A stretch of 64,000 bases of DNA from Oscillospiraceae bacterium (lineage in GTDB: Bacteria; Bacillota; Clostridia; Oscillospirales; Ruminococcaceae): assembly GCA_009784825.1 (NCBI GenBank), contig WQXO01000002.1:183372-247371 (forward strand), read 5' to 3'. The position numbers and the translations under genes were made by a program. Every line of letters starts with the position of its first letter. Within the stretch, counting starts at the first letter, position 1. This document shows, piece by piece, positions 16,020-24,004 of the stretch. The notes below the pieces were generated by a model, which saw only the letters and a program-made list of their open reading frames with translations, made no database searches and had not been told where the DNA came from.

Positions 16020-16584
16020 GTCCGTCTAAAACTCCTATCAATTTTCGTAATGCCGCTCCCCTGTGACTTATGTTGTTTTTCTCAGCCGAGGCTAATTCAG
16101 CGAAGGATTTGCCTTTATACATAAATATCGAGTCATACCCGAACCCGTTGTCCCCCCTATTCTCATACCCGATTAACCCGTGAACCTCCCCGTCAACGAA
16201 CTTCTCGCCGTTCTCGTCAATGTAGCAGATACAACAGAAAAATCTCGCAGTTCTCTTTTCGGGCGGGCAGGTTTCCATCTTAGCGAGAATCGTCTTACGC
16301 CGTTGCCCATGCGGGGCATACCGTGCTGAATACACACCCGGCTCTCCCCCTAAAAAATCGACTTCCAATCCCGAATCGTCTGCGATTACCGGCACGCCCC
16401 CACCTAATTCATAAATCGCACGAGCTTTTAGTGAGGCATTCTCTCTGAACGTCGCACCCGTTTCCTCAACGTCAAGGTCAATCCCCGCCTCCGACTGGGA
16501 AACCACCTTATACCCCAGCGGTGCAAGAAGCTGTTTATATTCCAAAACCTTACCCTGATTATTGGAAGCAATGATTAATTTCAT
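16009..16584 (-). CDS. rdgB: XTP/dITP diphosphatase (non-canonical purine NTP pyrophosphatase)
   Basis: A 191-residue Ham1/RdgB enzyme that removes ITP, dITP and XTP. 'IIASNNQGK' at the N-terminus, 'ETGATFRENASLKARAIYEL', 'VIADDSGLEVDFLGGEPGVYSARYA' (three separate family blocks) and 'GFGYDSIFMY' are all present. A typical length and first gene of the rsfS run. Confidence 0.96.
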   Translation of the reverse strand: MKLIIASNNQGKVLEYKQLLAPLGYKVVSQSEAGIDLDVEETGATFRENASLKARAIYELGGGVPVIADDSGLEVDFLGGEPGVYSARYAPHGQRRKTILAKMETCPPEKRTARFFCCICYIDENGEKFVDGEVHGLIGYENRGDNGFGYDSIFMYKGKSFAELASAEKNNISHRGAALRKLIGVLDGHEQ

Positions 16585-16664
16585 ACTTTATGCCTTTCAA
16601 AAAGTTATTCTACTTTTAAACTGTCTTCTTATTTACAGTGTTTTGCATATCACCGCTTTTTCCA

Positions 16665-16796
16665 AAACCACCCCGCCCTACGGGCACCCCTCCACGGAGG
16701 GGAATGCAGGTTGCAAACGAAAAATCAGCTTTCTGTCTTGAAACGGGCAATTCCCCTCCTTGGAGGGGTGGCAGCCATAGGCTGACGGGGTGGTTT
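16665..16796. repeat. Inverted-repeat element with AAACCACCCCG ends
   Basis: Terminal inverted repeats AAACCACCCCG/CGGGGTGGTTT bound this 132-bp non-coding element. Inside, CCCCTCC(A/T)(C/T)GGAGGGG palindromes occur on both sides. A partial copy with the same right end occurs at about 28047-28093. It fits a miniature, non-autonomous element; no transposase is present. Confidence 0.7.
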
Positions 16797-16840
16797 CGGT
16801 AAAAACTGGTGCATTTCTGTTCGCCCGATTATCCAACCCC

Positions 16841-17218
16841 TCACCACAACAAAAACCTTATTGACATCATTGTGTAACCAAGCACAGGAGCCATTACAAT
16901 TGACGTTATAACCCTTGATATGATTATGTATCTTATTTTCGTTTTAACCACCGACACATAAAACCATGCTAAATCTATCGGCAAACAAATCCAAGGAATA
17001 ATAAAAATAACATCTAAAACGCCGCCAAATCCGAAAAAAGCCAAAAGGATAAGAAAACCGGCATAACCCATTATCGGTATTGAAAGAATACGTATTAAGA
17101 AAAAAACTATAGTTTTATTACGAACATAATGCTTCTTCATGGTAAACGCTATTATCAATACAACCCCGATAATTTCCAACATCAAACAAGCAATAGTAAT
17201 ATAATCATACTTCTCCAT
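16841..17218 (-). CDS. Hypothetical membrane protein
   Basis: A 125-residue protein with four hydrophobic helices (about residues 8-27, 35-67 with a break, 70-90, 105-123) and short basic loops. Family not recognised. It follows ftsY by three bases, so it is probably co-transcribed with it. Confidence 0.55.
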   Translation of the reverse strand: MEKYDYITIACLMLEIIGVVLIIAFTMKKHYVRNKTIVFFLIRILSIPIMGYAGFLILLAFFGFGGVLDVIFIIPWICLPIDLAWFYVSVVKTKIRYIIISRVITSIVMAPVLGYTMMSIRFLLW

Positions 17219-17221
17219 ATG

Positions 17222-18130
17222 TCATTCCCCAAACAACGCCTCTACATACCCCTCCGCCGAGAACGGTTGCAAATCGTCGATTTTCTCACCCACGCCTACC
17301 AACTTCACAGGAATACCGAGTTCATTTTTAATCGCGATAATTATCCCGCCTTTCGCAGTGCCGTCCAGCTTAGTAAGCACAATCCCGCTAATGGGCGTGG
17401 TCTCCCCGAACAGCTTCGCCTGATTAACGGCGTTCTGCCCCGTCGTAGCGTCGAGGACTAACAACGTCTCAAACGAACAATCGGGGATATTAGTATTAAC
17501 AGTGCGTGAAATTTTCTTAAGCTCTTCCATCAAATGCTTTTTATTGTGCAGCCGCCCCGCAGTATCAATTATAAGGACATCGGCGTTGCGTGCCTTTGCA
17601 GCATTACAAGCGTCAAAAACCACAGCCGCAGGGTCAGACCCCTCAGAATGTTTAATAATATCAGTACCGGAACGCTCAGCCCATGTTGAAAGCTGTTCGA
17701 TTGCCGCCGCCCGAAACGTATCAGCCGCCGCAATAACCACTTTTAACCCATCATTTTTCAAATTAGCGGCTAACTTCCCTATAGTGGTGGTTTTCCCTGC
17801 CCCGTTAACGCCGATTACAAGGATAACAGCAGGTTTATTTGAAATGTCTAATTCATTCCCGCCCGTCAGCATTTCCCGGATAATACTTTTCAAAAGCCCC
17901 ATAATTTCATTAGGCTCTTTCGCACCGGTTCTTTTAATCTCCGAGCGTAATTTCTCGCATATTTCATCAGCGGTAGCCGCTCCAATGTCAGAAAGTATCA
18001 GCGTTTCCTCTAACTCCTCAAAGAAATCCTCGTCGATTTTGGTAAACGAATTAATGACCCGCTCAACCCCACCTGCAAGCGAATCCTTTGTCTTTTTTAA
18101 TCCTGTTTTAAATTTATCAAATATTCCCAT
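17222..18130 (-). CDS. ftsY: Signal recognition particle receptor FtsY
   Basis: A 302-residue FtsY made of the NG domain only, without an acidic A domain, as in many Gram-positives. G1 is [15 protein letters not shown], then '[11 protein letters not shown]', G3 'DTAGR' and G4 '[10 protein letters not shown]'. It docks SRP-ribosome complexes at the membrane. No ribosome-binding site is visible; a sigma-A promoter lies only 6 nt before the ATG, so the mRNA may be leaderless. Confidence 0.97.
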   Translation of the reverse strand: MGIFDKFKTGLKKTKDSLAGGVERVINSFTKIDEDFFEELEETLILSDIGAATADEICEKLRSEIKRTGAKEPNEIMGLLKSIIREMLTGGNELDISNKPAVILVIGVNGAGKTTTIGKLAANLKNDGLKVVIAAADTFRAAAIEQLSTWAERSGTDIIKHSEGSDPAAVVFDACNAAKARNADVLIIDTAGRLHNKKHLMEELKKISRTVNTNIPDCSFETLLVLDATTGQNAVNQAKLFGETTPISGIVLTKLDGTAKGGIIIAIKNELGIPVKLVGVGEKIDDLQPFSAEGYVEALFGE

Positions 18131-18136
18131 ATTTGA

Positions 18137-18165
18137 ATTATATCATAATCCGATAAAAAAATCAA
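18137..18165 (-). promoter_or_regulatory. Sigma-A promoter of ftsY, 6 nt from the ATG
   Basis: On the minus strand TTGATT (18165-18160), a 17-bp spacer and TATAAT (18142-18137) end 6 nt before the ftsY ATG (18130). Transcription would start at or beside the A of ATG. The -35 overlaps the T-run of the spoVA terminator. Confidence 0.65.
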
Positions 18166-18180
18166 TCCCGAATTTTCGGG
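18154..18180 (-). terminator. Terminator of the spoVA/DUF4363 operon
   Basis: CCCGAAAATTCGGG forms a 6-bp stem directly after the DUF4363 stop. On the minus strand it is followed by ATTGATTTTTTT. It is short but well placed. Confidence 0.6.
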
Positions 18181-18181
18181 A

Positions 18182-18526
18182 CTAATTCTCTTTTATAATA
18201 TGGTCAGCCACCGCAATAGCATAATAACATTCTGCGACGAACATATCCCCTTGCAAGGCGTGTACTCTTGCAATCGCCCCCGACATAGTCGTGATGTACG
18301 ATTTATCCGCTAAGAGGAAGCTGTTCTTGCGGAATTTATCCCACTTCTCGGCGGCATAAGCGGTATAACTGTCAACCGCCTCATAATCTCCCGCCTCATA
18401 GCTTTCCACAGCCATAACAAGTGCGTCACGGACTTCCCCGACAGAATCCCGCACATACATTTTACTGAACAGCGAAAACGCAATAATCGAGATAAATATT
18501 CCGACACATATATACACACGCATCAT
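18182..18526 (-). CDS. DUF4363 family protein
   Basis: A 114-residue protein with one N-terminal transmembrane helix (residues 1-20) and a helical domain with Tyr/Trp/Asp pattern '[27 protein letters not shown]', which matches the DUF4363 family as remembered. Such proteins are common in sporulating Clostridia and often sit beside SpoVA or YdfA-like genes. The start overlaps spoVAE by four bases. Function unknown. Confidence 0.75.
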   Translation of the reverse strand: MMRVYICVGIFISIIAFSLFSKMYVRDSVGEVRDALVMAVESYEAGDYEAVDSYTAYAAEKWDKFRKNSFLLADKSYITTMSGAIARVHALQGDMFVAECYYAIAVADHIIKEN

Positions 18527-18882
18527 GAAACTCTGTCACCCCGCTTGAACAGGAGTGAAACCAACAACCCCAATATCATAACCGTAGCCAGCCCGCATGA
18601 AGCCGCCGTAAACCCACCTGTCAACGCCCCGATTAACCCGTCAGTCTGAACCGCTTTTTTAACCCCCTCGGCTAAGAGATAACCGAACCCCGTCAAAGGA
18701 ACAGTCGCACCTGCTCCGGCGAATTCTACTAACGCCCCGTACCAGCCGATTGCCGAAAGGAACACCCCTGCCACAACGAACGACACAAGAATCCTCGCCG
18801 GCGATAGCTTTGTCAAATCTATTAACAACTGCCCAATCAGGCAAATTGTCCCGCCCACTAAAAACGCCCATAAATAATCCAT
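18523..18882 (-). CDS. spoVAE: Stage V sporulation protein AE
   Basis: A 119-residue membrane protein of the SpoVA channel that moves dipicolinic acid into the spore and out at germination. 'FLVGGTICLIGQLLIDLTKLSPARILVSFVV' (two adjoining helices) and 'GAGATVPLTGFGYLLAEGVKKA' are typical. The start at 18882 follows GGGGAGGAAAG; an upstream in-frame start would lie within a repeat element. Confidence 0.93.
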   Translation of the reverse strand: MDYLWAFLVGGTICLIGQLLIDLTKLSPARILVSFVVAGVFLSAIGWYGALVEFAGAGATVPLTGFGYLLAEGVKKAVQTDGLIGALTGGFTAASCGLATVMILGLLVSLLFKRGDRVS

Positions 18883-18896
18883 AATCTTTCCTCCCC

Positions 18897-18967
18897 GTAG
18901 GGGCGAACTGTGTTCGCCCGTTATTCCAATACCCACCTACCGACGGGCGAACACAGTTCGCCCCTAC
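18897..18967. repeat. GTAGGGGCGAACTGTGTTCGCCCG palindromic element, full copy
   Basis: Left arm GTAGGGGCGAACTGTGTTCG and its exact reverse complement on the right flank a 20-25 bp middle. Each arm is itself a small palindrome (CGAAC..GTTCG), so a cruciform or double hairpin can form. It sits between spoVAD and spoVAE. Related copies: 28096, 31433, 41324, 51035, 57321, 60197, 62511. Confidence 0.85.
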
Positions 18968-18968
18968 G

Positions 18969-19029
18969 CTGATGAGATGTGGATAGCATAGGGCTTATGC
19001 CCACGCTATTCTGATGAGATGTGGATAGC
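18969..19029. repeat. 19-bp direct repeat at the 3' end of spoVAD
   Basis: CTGATGAGATGTGGATAGC occurs at 19011-19029, where it encodes the last residues of SpoVAD (minus strand), and again at 18969-18987 just outside the gene, next to the palindromic element. A short tandem duplication of the gene end is the simplest reading. Confidence 0.8.
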
Positions 19030-20016
19030 GTGGGCTATCCCCGGAATACTCTCACCCTGTTGAATCATCGTAGGTGACATTAACGCCCCTGTCGCCGTGA
19101 ACAATATATTCTTTATTTTCCCCTGTGCAATCTCCTGTAAAAAATACCCGCACAAAACACTTGCCGCACACCCGCAGCCCGACCCACCTGCGTGAATGTC
19201 CTGTCCTTTTAAATCGTATAACATCAACCCGCAGTCCTTGTGCTTTTTTTGAATGTTTACCCTATCCTTGTCGAACAGGTCATATAACAATTCACTGCCG
19301 ACTAATCCTAAATCCCCGGTTACTATATAATCGAAATCATCGATTGACTTTGACGTATTCGACAAATGTGTCGATATAGTATCATAAGCCGCACCGCTCA
19401 TTGCCGCCCCCATATTATTGACATCGGTGATTCCGTAGTCCTTGATTTTCCCGAAGGTAACAGCGTTGATATAGGGCGGCATTTCCCGTGAAGAAACCAC
19501 GGCACAGCCCGCCGCAGTAGCCGTCCACTGGGAGGTGGGTGTTCTCTGCCCGCCATAATTCAGCGGAAAGCGAAACTGCCGCTCAGCCGCACAAAAATGC
19601 GACGAGGTAAGTGCGGCGATATTCCCGCCCAAGCCGTTCTCGATAAACACCGAAGCTAATGCAAGACTCTCCGCCATAGTTGAACACGCCCCGTATAACC
19701 CCACAAAAGGAATATCAAAATCCCGAACAGCATACCCGGAGGCGGTGCATTGATTAAGCAAATCCCCCGCAAAAATCATAGCAATATCAGTCTGTGCCAG
19801 CGAGCCTTTTTGAAGTGCAATGCTGAATGCATATTTCTGCAACATATTTTCGGCTTTTTCCCAGCTGTCGGTTCCCAGAGTAACATCCTCACCGATATAA
19901 TCGAAGCAATCGGCTAAAGGTCCCTCACCCTCTTTTTTCCCGACGGCGGCGGCGTATGACTTAACAGATGGTGCGTTGAACATTTGAACAGTCCCGCCTT
20001 GAATAAACTTCCCCAT
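19006..20016 (-). CDS. spoVAD: Stage V sporulation protein AD
   Basis: A 336-residue thiolase-like protein that binds dipicolinic acid at the spore inner membrane. 'LYGACSTMAESLALASVFIENG' (residues about 107-128) and 'GGQRTPTSQWTATAAGCAVV' are family signatures. 'DIHAGGSGCGCAASVL' lies near the C-terminus. Length is typical. It lies two bases after spoVAC. Confidence 0.96.
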   Translation of the reverse strand: MGKFIQGGTVQMFNAPSVKSYAAAVGKKEGEGPLADCFDYIGEDVTLGTDSWEKAENMLQKYAFSIALQKGSLAQTDIAMIFAGDLLNQCTASGYAVRDFDIPFVGLYGACSTMAESLALASVFIENGLGGNIAALTSSHFCAAERQFRFPLNYGGQRTPTSQWTATAAGCAVVSSREMPPYINAVTFGKIKDYGITDVNNMGAAMSGAAYDTISTHLSNTSKSIDDFDYIVTGDLGLVGSELLYDLFDKDRVNIQKKHKDCGLMLYDLKGQDIHAGGSGCGCAASVLCGYFLQEIAQGKIKNILFTATGALMSPTMIQQGESIPGIAHAIHISSE

Positions 20017-20018
20017 AC

Positions 20019-20459
20019 CTACCTCCCGAAGACATACAGGATTACCCCGTATATTACAGAGGCAGTAATGCCGTAGAGGATTACAGGCCCCGCAATCACG
20101 AACATTTTCGCCCCCACCCCTAAGATATACCCCTCTGTCTTAAACTCTAAGGCAGGTGACACCACTGAATTGGCGAACCCCGTAATAGGAACAATTGAAC
20201 CCGCCCCCGCATGACGTGCAATTTTATCATAAATCCTAAACCCGGTTAAAACCGCCGCAATAAACATCAACGAAACCGAAGTCAACGCCCCTGCGTCAAT
20301 TTTATCGAACCCAAGCCGTGTATATAAATTCAAAAATCCCTGCCCGATAACACAAATTGCCCCCCCGATTAAAAAAGCCTTAGTTAAGGTTTTAGGTAGC
20401 TTGGTATTCGGTGAACGCTTCTTGGTCAGCTCGGCATAATCTTTTTTAGTAATCTGCAT
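20019..20459 (-). CDS. spoVAC: Stage V sporulation protein AC
   Basis: A 146-residue membrane protein with about four helices. 'KAFLIGGAICVIGQGFLNLY' and 'GAGSIVPITGFANSVVSPALEFKTEGYILGVGAKMF' (in two blocks) identify SpoVAC, the mechanosensitive channel subunit of the SpoVA complex. GAGGTGAG precedes the ATG. First gene of spoVAC-spoVAD-spoVAE-DUF4363; a sigma-G promoter is expected but I could not pick one with confidence. Confidence 0.95.
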   Translation of the reverse strand: MQITKKDYAELTKKRSPNTKLPKTLTKAFLIGGAICVIGQGFLNLYTRLGFDKIDAGALTSVSLMFIAAVLTGFRIYDKIARHAGAGSIVPITGFANSVVSPALEFKTEGYILGVGAKMFVIAGPVILYGITASVIYGVILYVFGR

Positions 20460-20553
20460 TATTTCTCACCTCTTTTTCGTAGTTTTTGATGTGGCAGAAA
20501 TATTATACAATGTAAAATTTGCATAAAACATGTTATTAATAACAGCTTTAGCA

Positions 20554-20582
20554 TTGACAAGTGAAGAAAACAAATGTATAAT
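20554..20582 (+). promoter_or_regulatory. Sigma-A promoter of the DUF6883-DUF4926 pair
   Basis: TTGACA (20554-20559), 17-bp spacer, TATAAT (20577-20582): both boxes are perfect consensus. The start codon is at 20602. Confidence 0.85.
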
Positions 20583-20601
20583 AAGCACAGGCGGTGAAAT
20601 A

Positions 20602-20949
20602 ATGAATATACTACCCAATGCAGATAAAGCTGTAATTCCTGTTAGAAAGTTTACAGAATACGCACTCCACCCTGTAAAAGGGAAGGGTAAAGCATATGCC
20701 TTTGAACAGGCATTAGGGTATGATTTAACCAATTACAACATACTTATTAAGAACATCAAAGACAGCCTTATTAAATTTAAAGCAACATCAAAAGGCGACA
20801 ATGGTTTTGGCATAAAGTATGAGGTTTTGATGATTTTAAGAGGAGAAAACGGAAAAAGTGCCAATGTACTTACAAGCTGGATAGTTGAACACAATGGCGA
20901 AACAAGGCTGACAAGTGCGTATATTACAAATCGAGAGGTAGAGAAATGA
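20602..20949 (+). CDS. DUF6883 domain protein
   Basis: A 115-residue protein with the DUF6883 layout as remembered. 'NADKAVIPVRKFTEYALHP' is followed by 'GKGKAYAFEQALGYDLTNYNIL', a Gly-rich turn, and 'SANVLTSWIVEHNGETRLTSAYI' (three separate blocks). The start is 20602, preceded by GGCGGTGAA. DUF6883 genes are often paired with a small DUF4926 gene, as here, and the pair resembles toxin-antitoxin or effector-immunity modules. Function unproven. It stands alone on the + strand in a minus-strand region. Confidence 0.75.
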   Translation: MNILPNADKAVIPVRKFTEYALHPVKGKGKAYAFEQALGYDLTNYNILIKNIKDSLIKFKATSKGDNGFGIKYEVLMILRGENGKSANVLTSWIVEHNGETRLTSAYITNREVEK

Positions 20950-21140
20950 TTAAACAATTTGACCACATAAAGTTGAAATCGGGAAAACGTGCTGTTATAG
21001 TAGAAATTTGGGAACAAGGTGTTGCTTATGAAGCGGACATTGAAATTGCTATAAATGAGTATGAAACCAAAACAATAAAACACACCGACATTGAAAGCGT
21101 GTTTATTGAGGTTGAAACCCCTTTATCAAAAGTAGTATAA
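20946..21140 (+). CDS. DUF4926 domain protein (partner of DUF6883)
   Basis: A 64-residue beta-rich protein with an SH3/KOW-like pattern: 'FDHIKLKSGKRAVIVEIWEQGVAYEADIEI' in consecutive strands. This matches DUF4926. The ATG overlaps the DUF6883 stop (ATGA) and GAGAGG precedes it. A terminator follows. Probably the immunity or antitoxin-like half of the pair, by analogy only. Confidence 0.7.
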   Translation: MIKQFDHIKLKSGKRAVIVEIWEQGVAYEADIEIAINEYETKTIKHTDIESVFIEVETPLSKVV

Positions 21141-21170
21141 TTGTATGGTATCTGTATCACTATAACAGAG

Positions 21171-21205
21171 CGGGCGACCTATATGGGTTGCCCGTAATTT
21201 TTATT
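21171..21205 (+). terminator. Terminator of the DUF6883-DUF4926 pair
   Basis: A 9-bp stem (CGGGCGACC with GGTTGCCCG, one G.U pair) and a 6-nt loop are followed by TAATTTTTATT. It lies 30 bp after the DUF4926 stop. Confidence 0.75.
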
Positions 21206-21288
21206 ATTTTTTTCCACACCATAATAAATATACCGTGAAAAAATTAACAAAAAACCCTGCTGAAATTTCAAGCAAGGCTTTCAAATAC

Positions 21289-21338
21289 GTCGCCGCAGGC
21301 GACACAATCATTATTCACTATTCATTATTAATTATTAA
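21289..21338. repeat. Half copy of the AT-rich inverted-repeat element
   Basis: GTCGCCGCAGGCGAC followed by ATTATTCACTATTCATTATTAATTATT resembles the right half of the element at 5714-5848. It ends next to the 3' end of the TSCPD gene. Confidence 0.6.
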
Positions 21339-21573
21339 CTGCTCGTAACGCCTGTGCTAATTGTGCAGGACAGGAACTCGGACGTCCCCCGCACCGAACA
21401 CTTTCCAGCCGCTCAATAACATCGCTGACCTTCATACCCTCGACTAACCGTGCAATACCGACACCATTACCGGCACATCCCCCGACAATCTTCAAATCCT
21501 TAACAATGCCGTCATTAACATCAAACTGCATTTTCTGGGCACAAACCCCCGTCGGACTATATTCATAACTCAT
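21328..21573 (-). CDS. TSCPD domain-containing protein (TIGR03905 type)
   Basis: An 81-residue protein. 'YSPTGVCAQKMQFDV' carries a conserved Cys, then 'GGCAGNGVGIARLVEGM' and 'RCGGRPSSCPAQLAQAL' follow. This is the short TSCPD form also found at the C-terminus of class II ribonucleotide reductases. Function unknown; the Cys pattern suggests metal or redox binding. AAAGGAGC precedes the ATG. Confidence 0.88.
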   Translation of the reverse strand: MSYEYSPTGVCAQKMQFDVNDGIVKDLKIVGGCAGNGVGIARLVEGMKVSDVIERLESVRCGGRPSSCPAQLAQALRAVNN

Positions 21574-21592
21574 TTTTCTGCTCCTTTACAAT

Positions 21593-22447
21593 TTACGTAA
21601 TAGCGGCTTCTTTTTTACCCAAAATCCTGCTCAACGAACCTGCAGGTGTAGTCAGTGCCCCCAGCGAAACGGGATAATGGTTATAGAACCCGTGGAAATC
21701 CGAACCGCCGGTGGTGATTAGATTAAACTCGTTTGAAATCTCCAAAAGCTTCTCAACATCGCCGTCGGTGTGGCTGCTGTGCCATACCTCTAACCCGTCG
21801 ATTAACTTTTCTTTCGCCAATTCCTCAGCAAGCTCAAAATTATCATACACTCTCGGGTGAGCCAAAACAGCAATCCCGCCAGCCGAACGGACTAATTGAA
21901 TAACGAACCGAACCTCCGGATACTCGTCACTCTCGCTACGCACCTCCTCGGCACACAACCCGTCAACCGTATTAAACAGCTCCTTATGCATCTTGCCATA
22001 CAGGTCAATAGTATAACCGTAATCCATCAAGGCATGCATGATATGGCTTTTATAAATAGCTTTACTTCCGGCGGCATATTTAACAATATTCTCAAGTGTA
22101 ATGGGATACTTGTCGATAACCTTCATCGACATTTTTTTACCCCGAACTTTTCTCTGCTCACAGGTACGCAAGCACAACCCCTCAAGGCGGTCGGGCTTCT
22201 TCGGGTTATAACACAGGATATGTGCCTTAGCCCCCCGCTTCCCGTCGAACGCAGTCAGCTCCACGGCAGGGATAATATTAACGCCGTACCGCTTCCCGAG
22301 GACATTCGCCCTCGAAATTGACGAAAGCGTATCATGGTCAGTAATGCTTAAGTAATCCAACCCGTTTCGTTTGGCTTGCGAAATAATATCTTCGATTCCC
22401 AGCGAACCGTCAGACAGCGTGGTATGGCAGTGTAAATCTGCTTTCAT
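21593..22447 (-). CDS. PHP domain metal-dependent phosphoesterase
   Basis: A 284-residue PHP protein. 'ADLHCHTTLSDGSLG' and 'LSITDHDTLSSI' hold metal ligands of the N-terminal PHP motif, 'IPAVELTA' follows, 'VLAHPRVY' is motif III and 'TTGGSDFHG' is motif IV. The family includes 3',5'-nucleoside bisphosphate phosphatases (RNase AM-like); substrate here is not known. GAGGGGAA precedes the ATG. Confidence 0.9.
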   Translation of the reverse strand: MKADLHCHTTLSDGSLGIEDIISQAKRNGLDYLSITDHDTLSSISRANVLGKRYGVNIIPAVELTAFDGKRGAKAHILCYNPKKPDRLEGLCLRTCEQRKVRGKKMSMKVIDKYPITLENIVKYAAGSKAIYKSHIMHALMDYGYTIDLYGKMHKELFNTVDGLCAEEVRSESDEYPEVRFVIQLVRSAGGIAVLAHPRVYDNFELAEELAKEKLIDGLEVWHSSHTDGDVEKLLEISNEFNLITTGGSDFHGFYNHYPVSLGALTTPAGSLSRILGKKEAAIT

Positions 22448-22525
22448 AAAACATTCCCCTCTTTTTAAACAAACCCAAAATCATACAATATCTAATTATA
22501 TCACACAATGAAACAAAAAGCAATG

Positions 22526-23392
22526 TTATTTTATCAGTTTTCCCCCTGTTTTTACATTCTTTTTATTAACAACAGCTTCCCTCCCGCCCAAATCGGTAAA
22601 CAGCGGTTTAATTTCCTCTTTTTTAACCTCCTCGCCGTCTTCACCGGTAACACTCACACCCCCGTCATAATCGGGCGATTCGGGATTAATCTCCCCCTTC
22701 GCCTCATAATACGGGTTGACTATATACTGTTGGATAACAGGATAAGCGTTAAACACACTCAAAAACGCCAGCCACGAAAAAGGAGCAAGGGGCAAAAACG
22801 CCACCGAATAAGGCAATGTCAAAACAAACACACTGATTACCCCGATATAACAAAGGACAGTGACAGCGTTTCTTTTTAACCCTGCCACCCCAAGAATAAC
22901 AGCATTCTTGAACATAGCGGGCAGACTTAACTGCAAGCTGACAATCTGCGGATAAATATACAGGTTTAGCGTCAGAAATATCACACCGGAAACCATAGTC
23001 ATGGCAATCATCGCATAATTCATAATATCCGGGTCGGCGTTAATCCTTGAAGAATAGTCGAACAGCGTCACCAAGAAAAACAGAATAAAAACCACGTCAA
23101 GCAACCCAACGATAAACGCCTGCTTAAAATTTCTTTTAAACGACGAAAAAAACTCCTCAAACACGAATATCGGCTGCTCTACAACGAACTTTCTCATCAC
23201 CTGTGTCAAAGCCGCCGTCGCAGGACCAATTGTGACTATAGGAATACACAAAAGCAAATAAAGAACATTAAGCTGCAACAGCTTCCAAAATTTCCTCCCG
23301 AAAAGCTCCCAAAACTTAAAGAACGGTCTCTTCTCCGCTTCTCTTTTCGCAACCCCCTTACCCGACTTCTGCGGGTGATAAAACAACCCCAT
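22526..23392 (-). CDS. DUF624 (YesL-like) membrane protein
   Basis: A 288-residue membrane protein. The opening region 'FFKFWELFGRKFWKLLQLNVLYLLLCIPIVTIGPATAALT' (residues about 24-63, in several helices) matches DUF624/YesL. Five to six helices are followed by an acidic soluble tail (about residues 240-288). AAGGAGAAG precedes the ATG. It follows recO. YesL proteins often accompany carbohydrate genes, but none are adjacent here; function unknown. Confidence 0.8.
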   Translation of the reverse strand: MGLFYHPQKSGKGVAKREAEKRPFFKFWELFGRKFWKLLQLNVLYLLLCIPIVTIGPATAALTQVMRKFVVEQPIFVFEEFFSSFKRNFKQAFIVGLLDVVFILFFLVTLFDYSSRINADPDIMNYAMIAMTMVSGVIFLTLNLYIYPQIVSLQLSLPAMFKNAVILGVAGLKRNAVTVLCYIGVISVFVLTLPYSVAFLPLAPFSWLAFLSVFNAYPVIQQYIVNPYYEAKGEINPESPDYDGGVSVTGEDGEEVKKEEIKPLFTDLGGREAVVNKKNVKTGGKLIK

Positions 23393-23413
23393 AACTTCTC
23401 CTTAATCAGCAAT

Positions 23414-24004
23414 TCACAATTTATTAAAATACTCCAACGTCTTAAACGTCGTCACATCTAATTGCTCCAACAAATACCCCTCAGCCGAATTAATAAACTC
23501 GTCGTTCACAGGGACTTTAAATATCTTCTCAAGCGGCAAATTCAGATACGTCGTATCCTCCCTCGGAGCGAACCCCAATTCCTTAGCAAGCCTAACCTCA
23601 AAAACCGCCTTAACCGTTAACAAGTCACCGCCCCTGCATAATTCATACAACCCGATTAACATTAACCGCAGAATATCCTCCGACGACTGCTCGGGAGTAG
23701 CGGTAAACTTGATTAACTCGGCGAAATACGCAGCAAGTGCGAGTGCCTTAATATCATTCGCCAACTCATGAAAACTATGCTTAATTTTCGCAGAATTCAG
23801 CGAATAATTCAACCCCTTTTTATTCAGGCAAAACGTCGCATAAGCGAACAACGCACACGCCGCAGAATTAGGACTATTGAGCTTCTTAACCCCCTTCGCC
23901 ACAACCTCAATAACGCCGTATTCCTTTGTTAAAATATCGATATAACATGACGTATCGCCGAATTCCCTGCGAGCCGTCACAAGCCCGTCAACAGTAATCA
24001 ACAT
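23414..24004 (-). CDS. recO: DNA repair protein RecO
   Basis: A 196-residue RecO, which loads RecA on SSB-coated DNA together with RecR. 'VDGLVTARREFGDTSCYIDILTKEYGVIEVVAKGVKK' (OB-fold start, in blocks) and the helical 'AAYFAELIKFT' region are typical. It is short compared with the usual 240-260 residues, and the usual CxxC zinc site is missing. It shares one base with era (TAATG). Confidence 0.9.
   Translation of the reverse strand: MLITVDGLVTARREFGDTSCYIDILTKEYGVIEVVAKGVKKLNSPNSAACALFAYATFCLNKKGLNYSLNSAKIKHSFHELANDIKALALAAYFAELIKFTATPEQSSEDILRLMLIGLYELCRGGDLLTVKAVFEVRLAKELGFAPREDTTYLNLPLEKIFKVPVNDEFINSAEGYLLEQLDVTTFKTLEYFNKL

Noticed and set aside
16841..17461. Overlapping + strand frames across ftsY and the small membrane gene
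   Set aside because: They are mirror frames of well-supported minus-strand genes and lack ribosome-binding sites.
20480..20545. Sigma-G promoter upstream of spoVAC
   Set aside because: TATAATA and TGCAAA-like words occur but not at the right spacing; no confident assignment.
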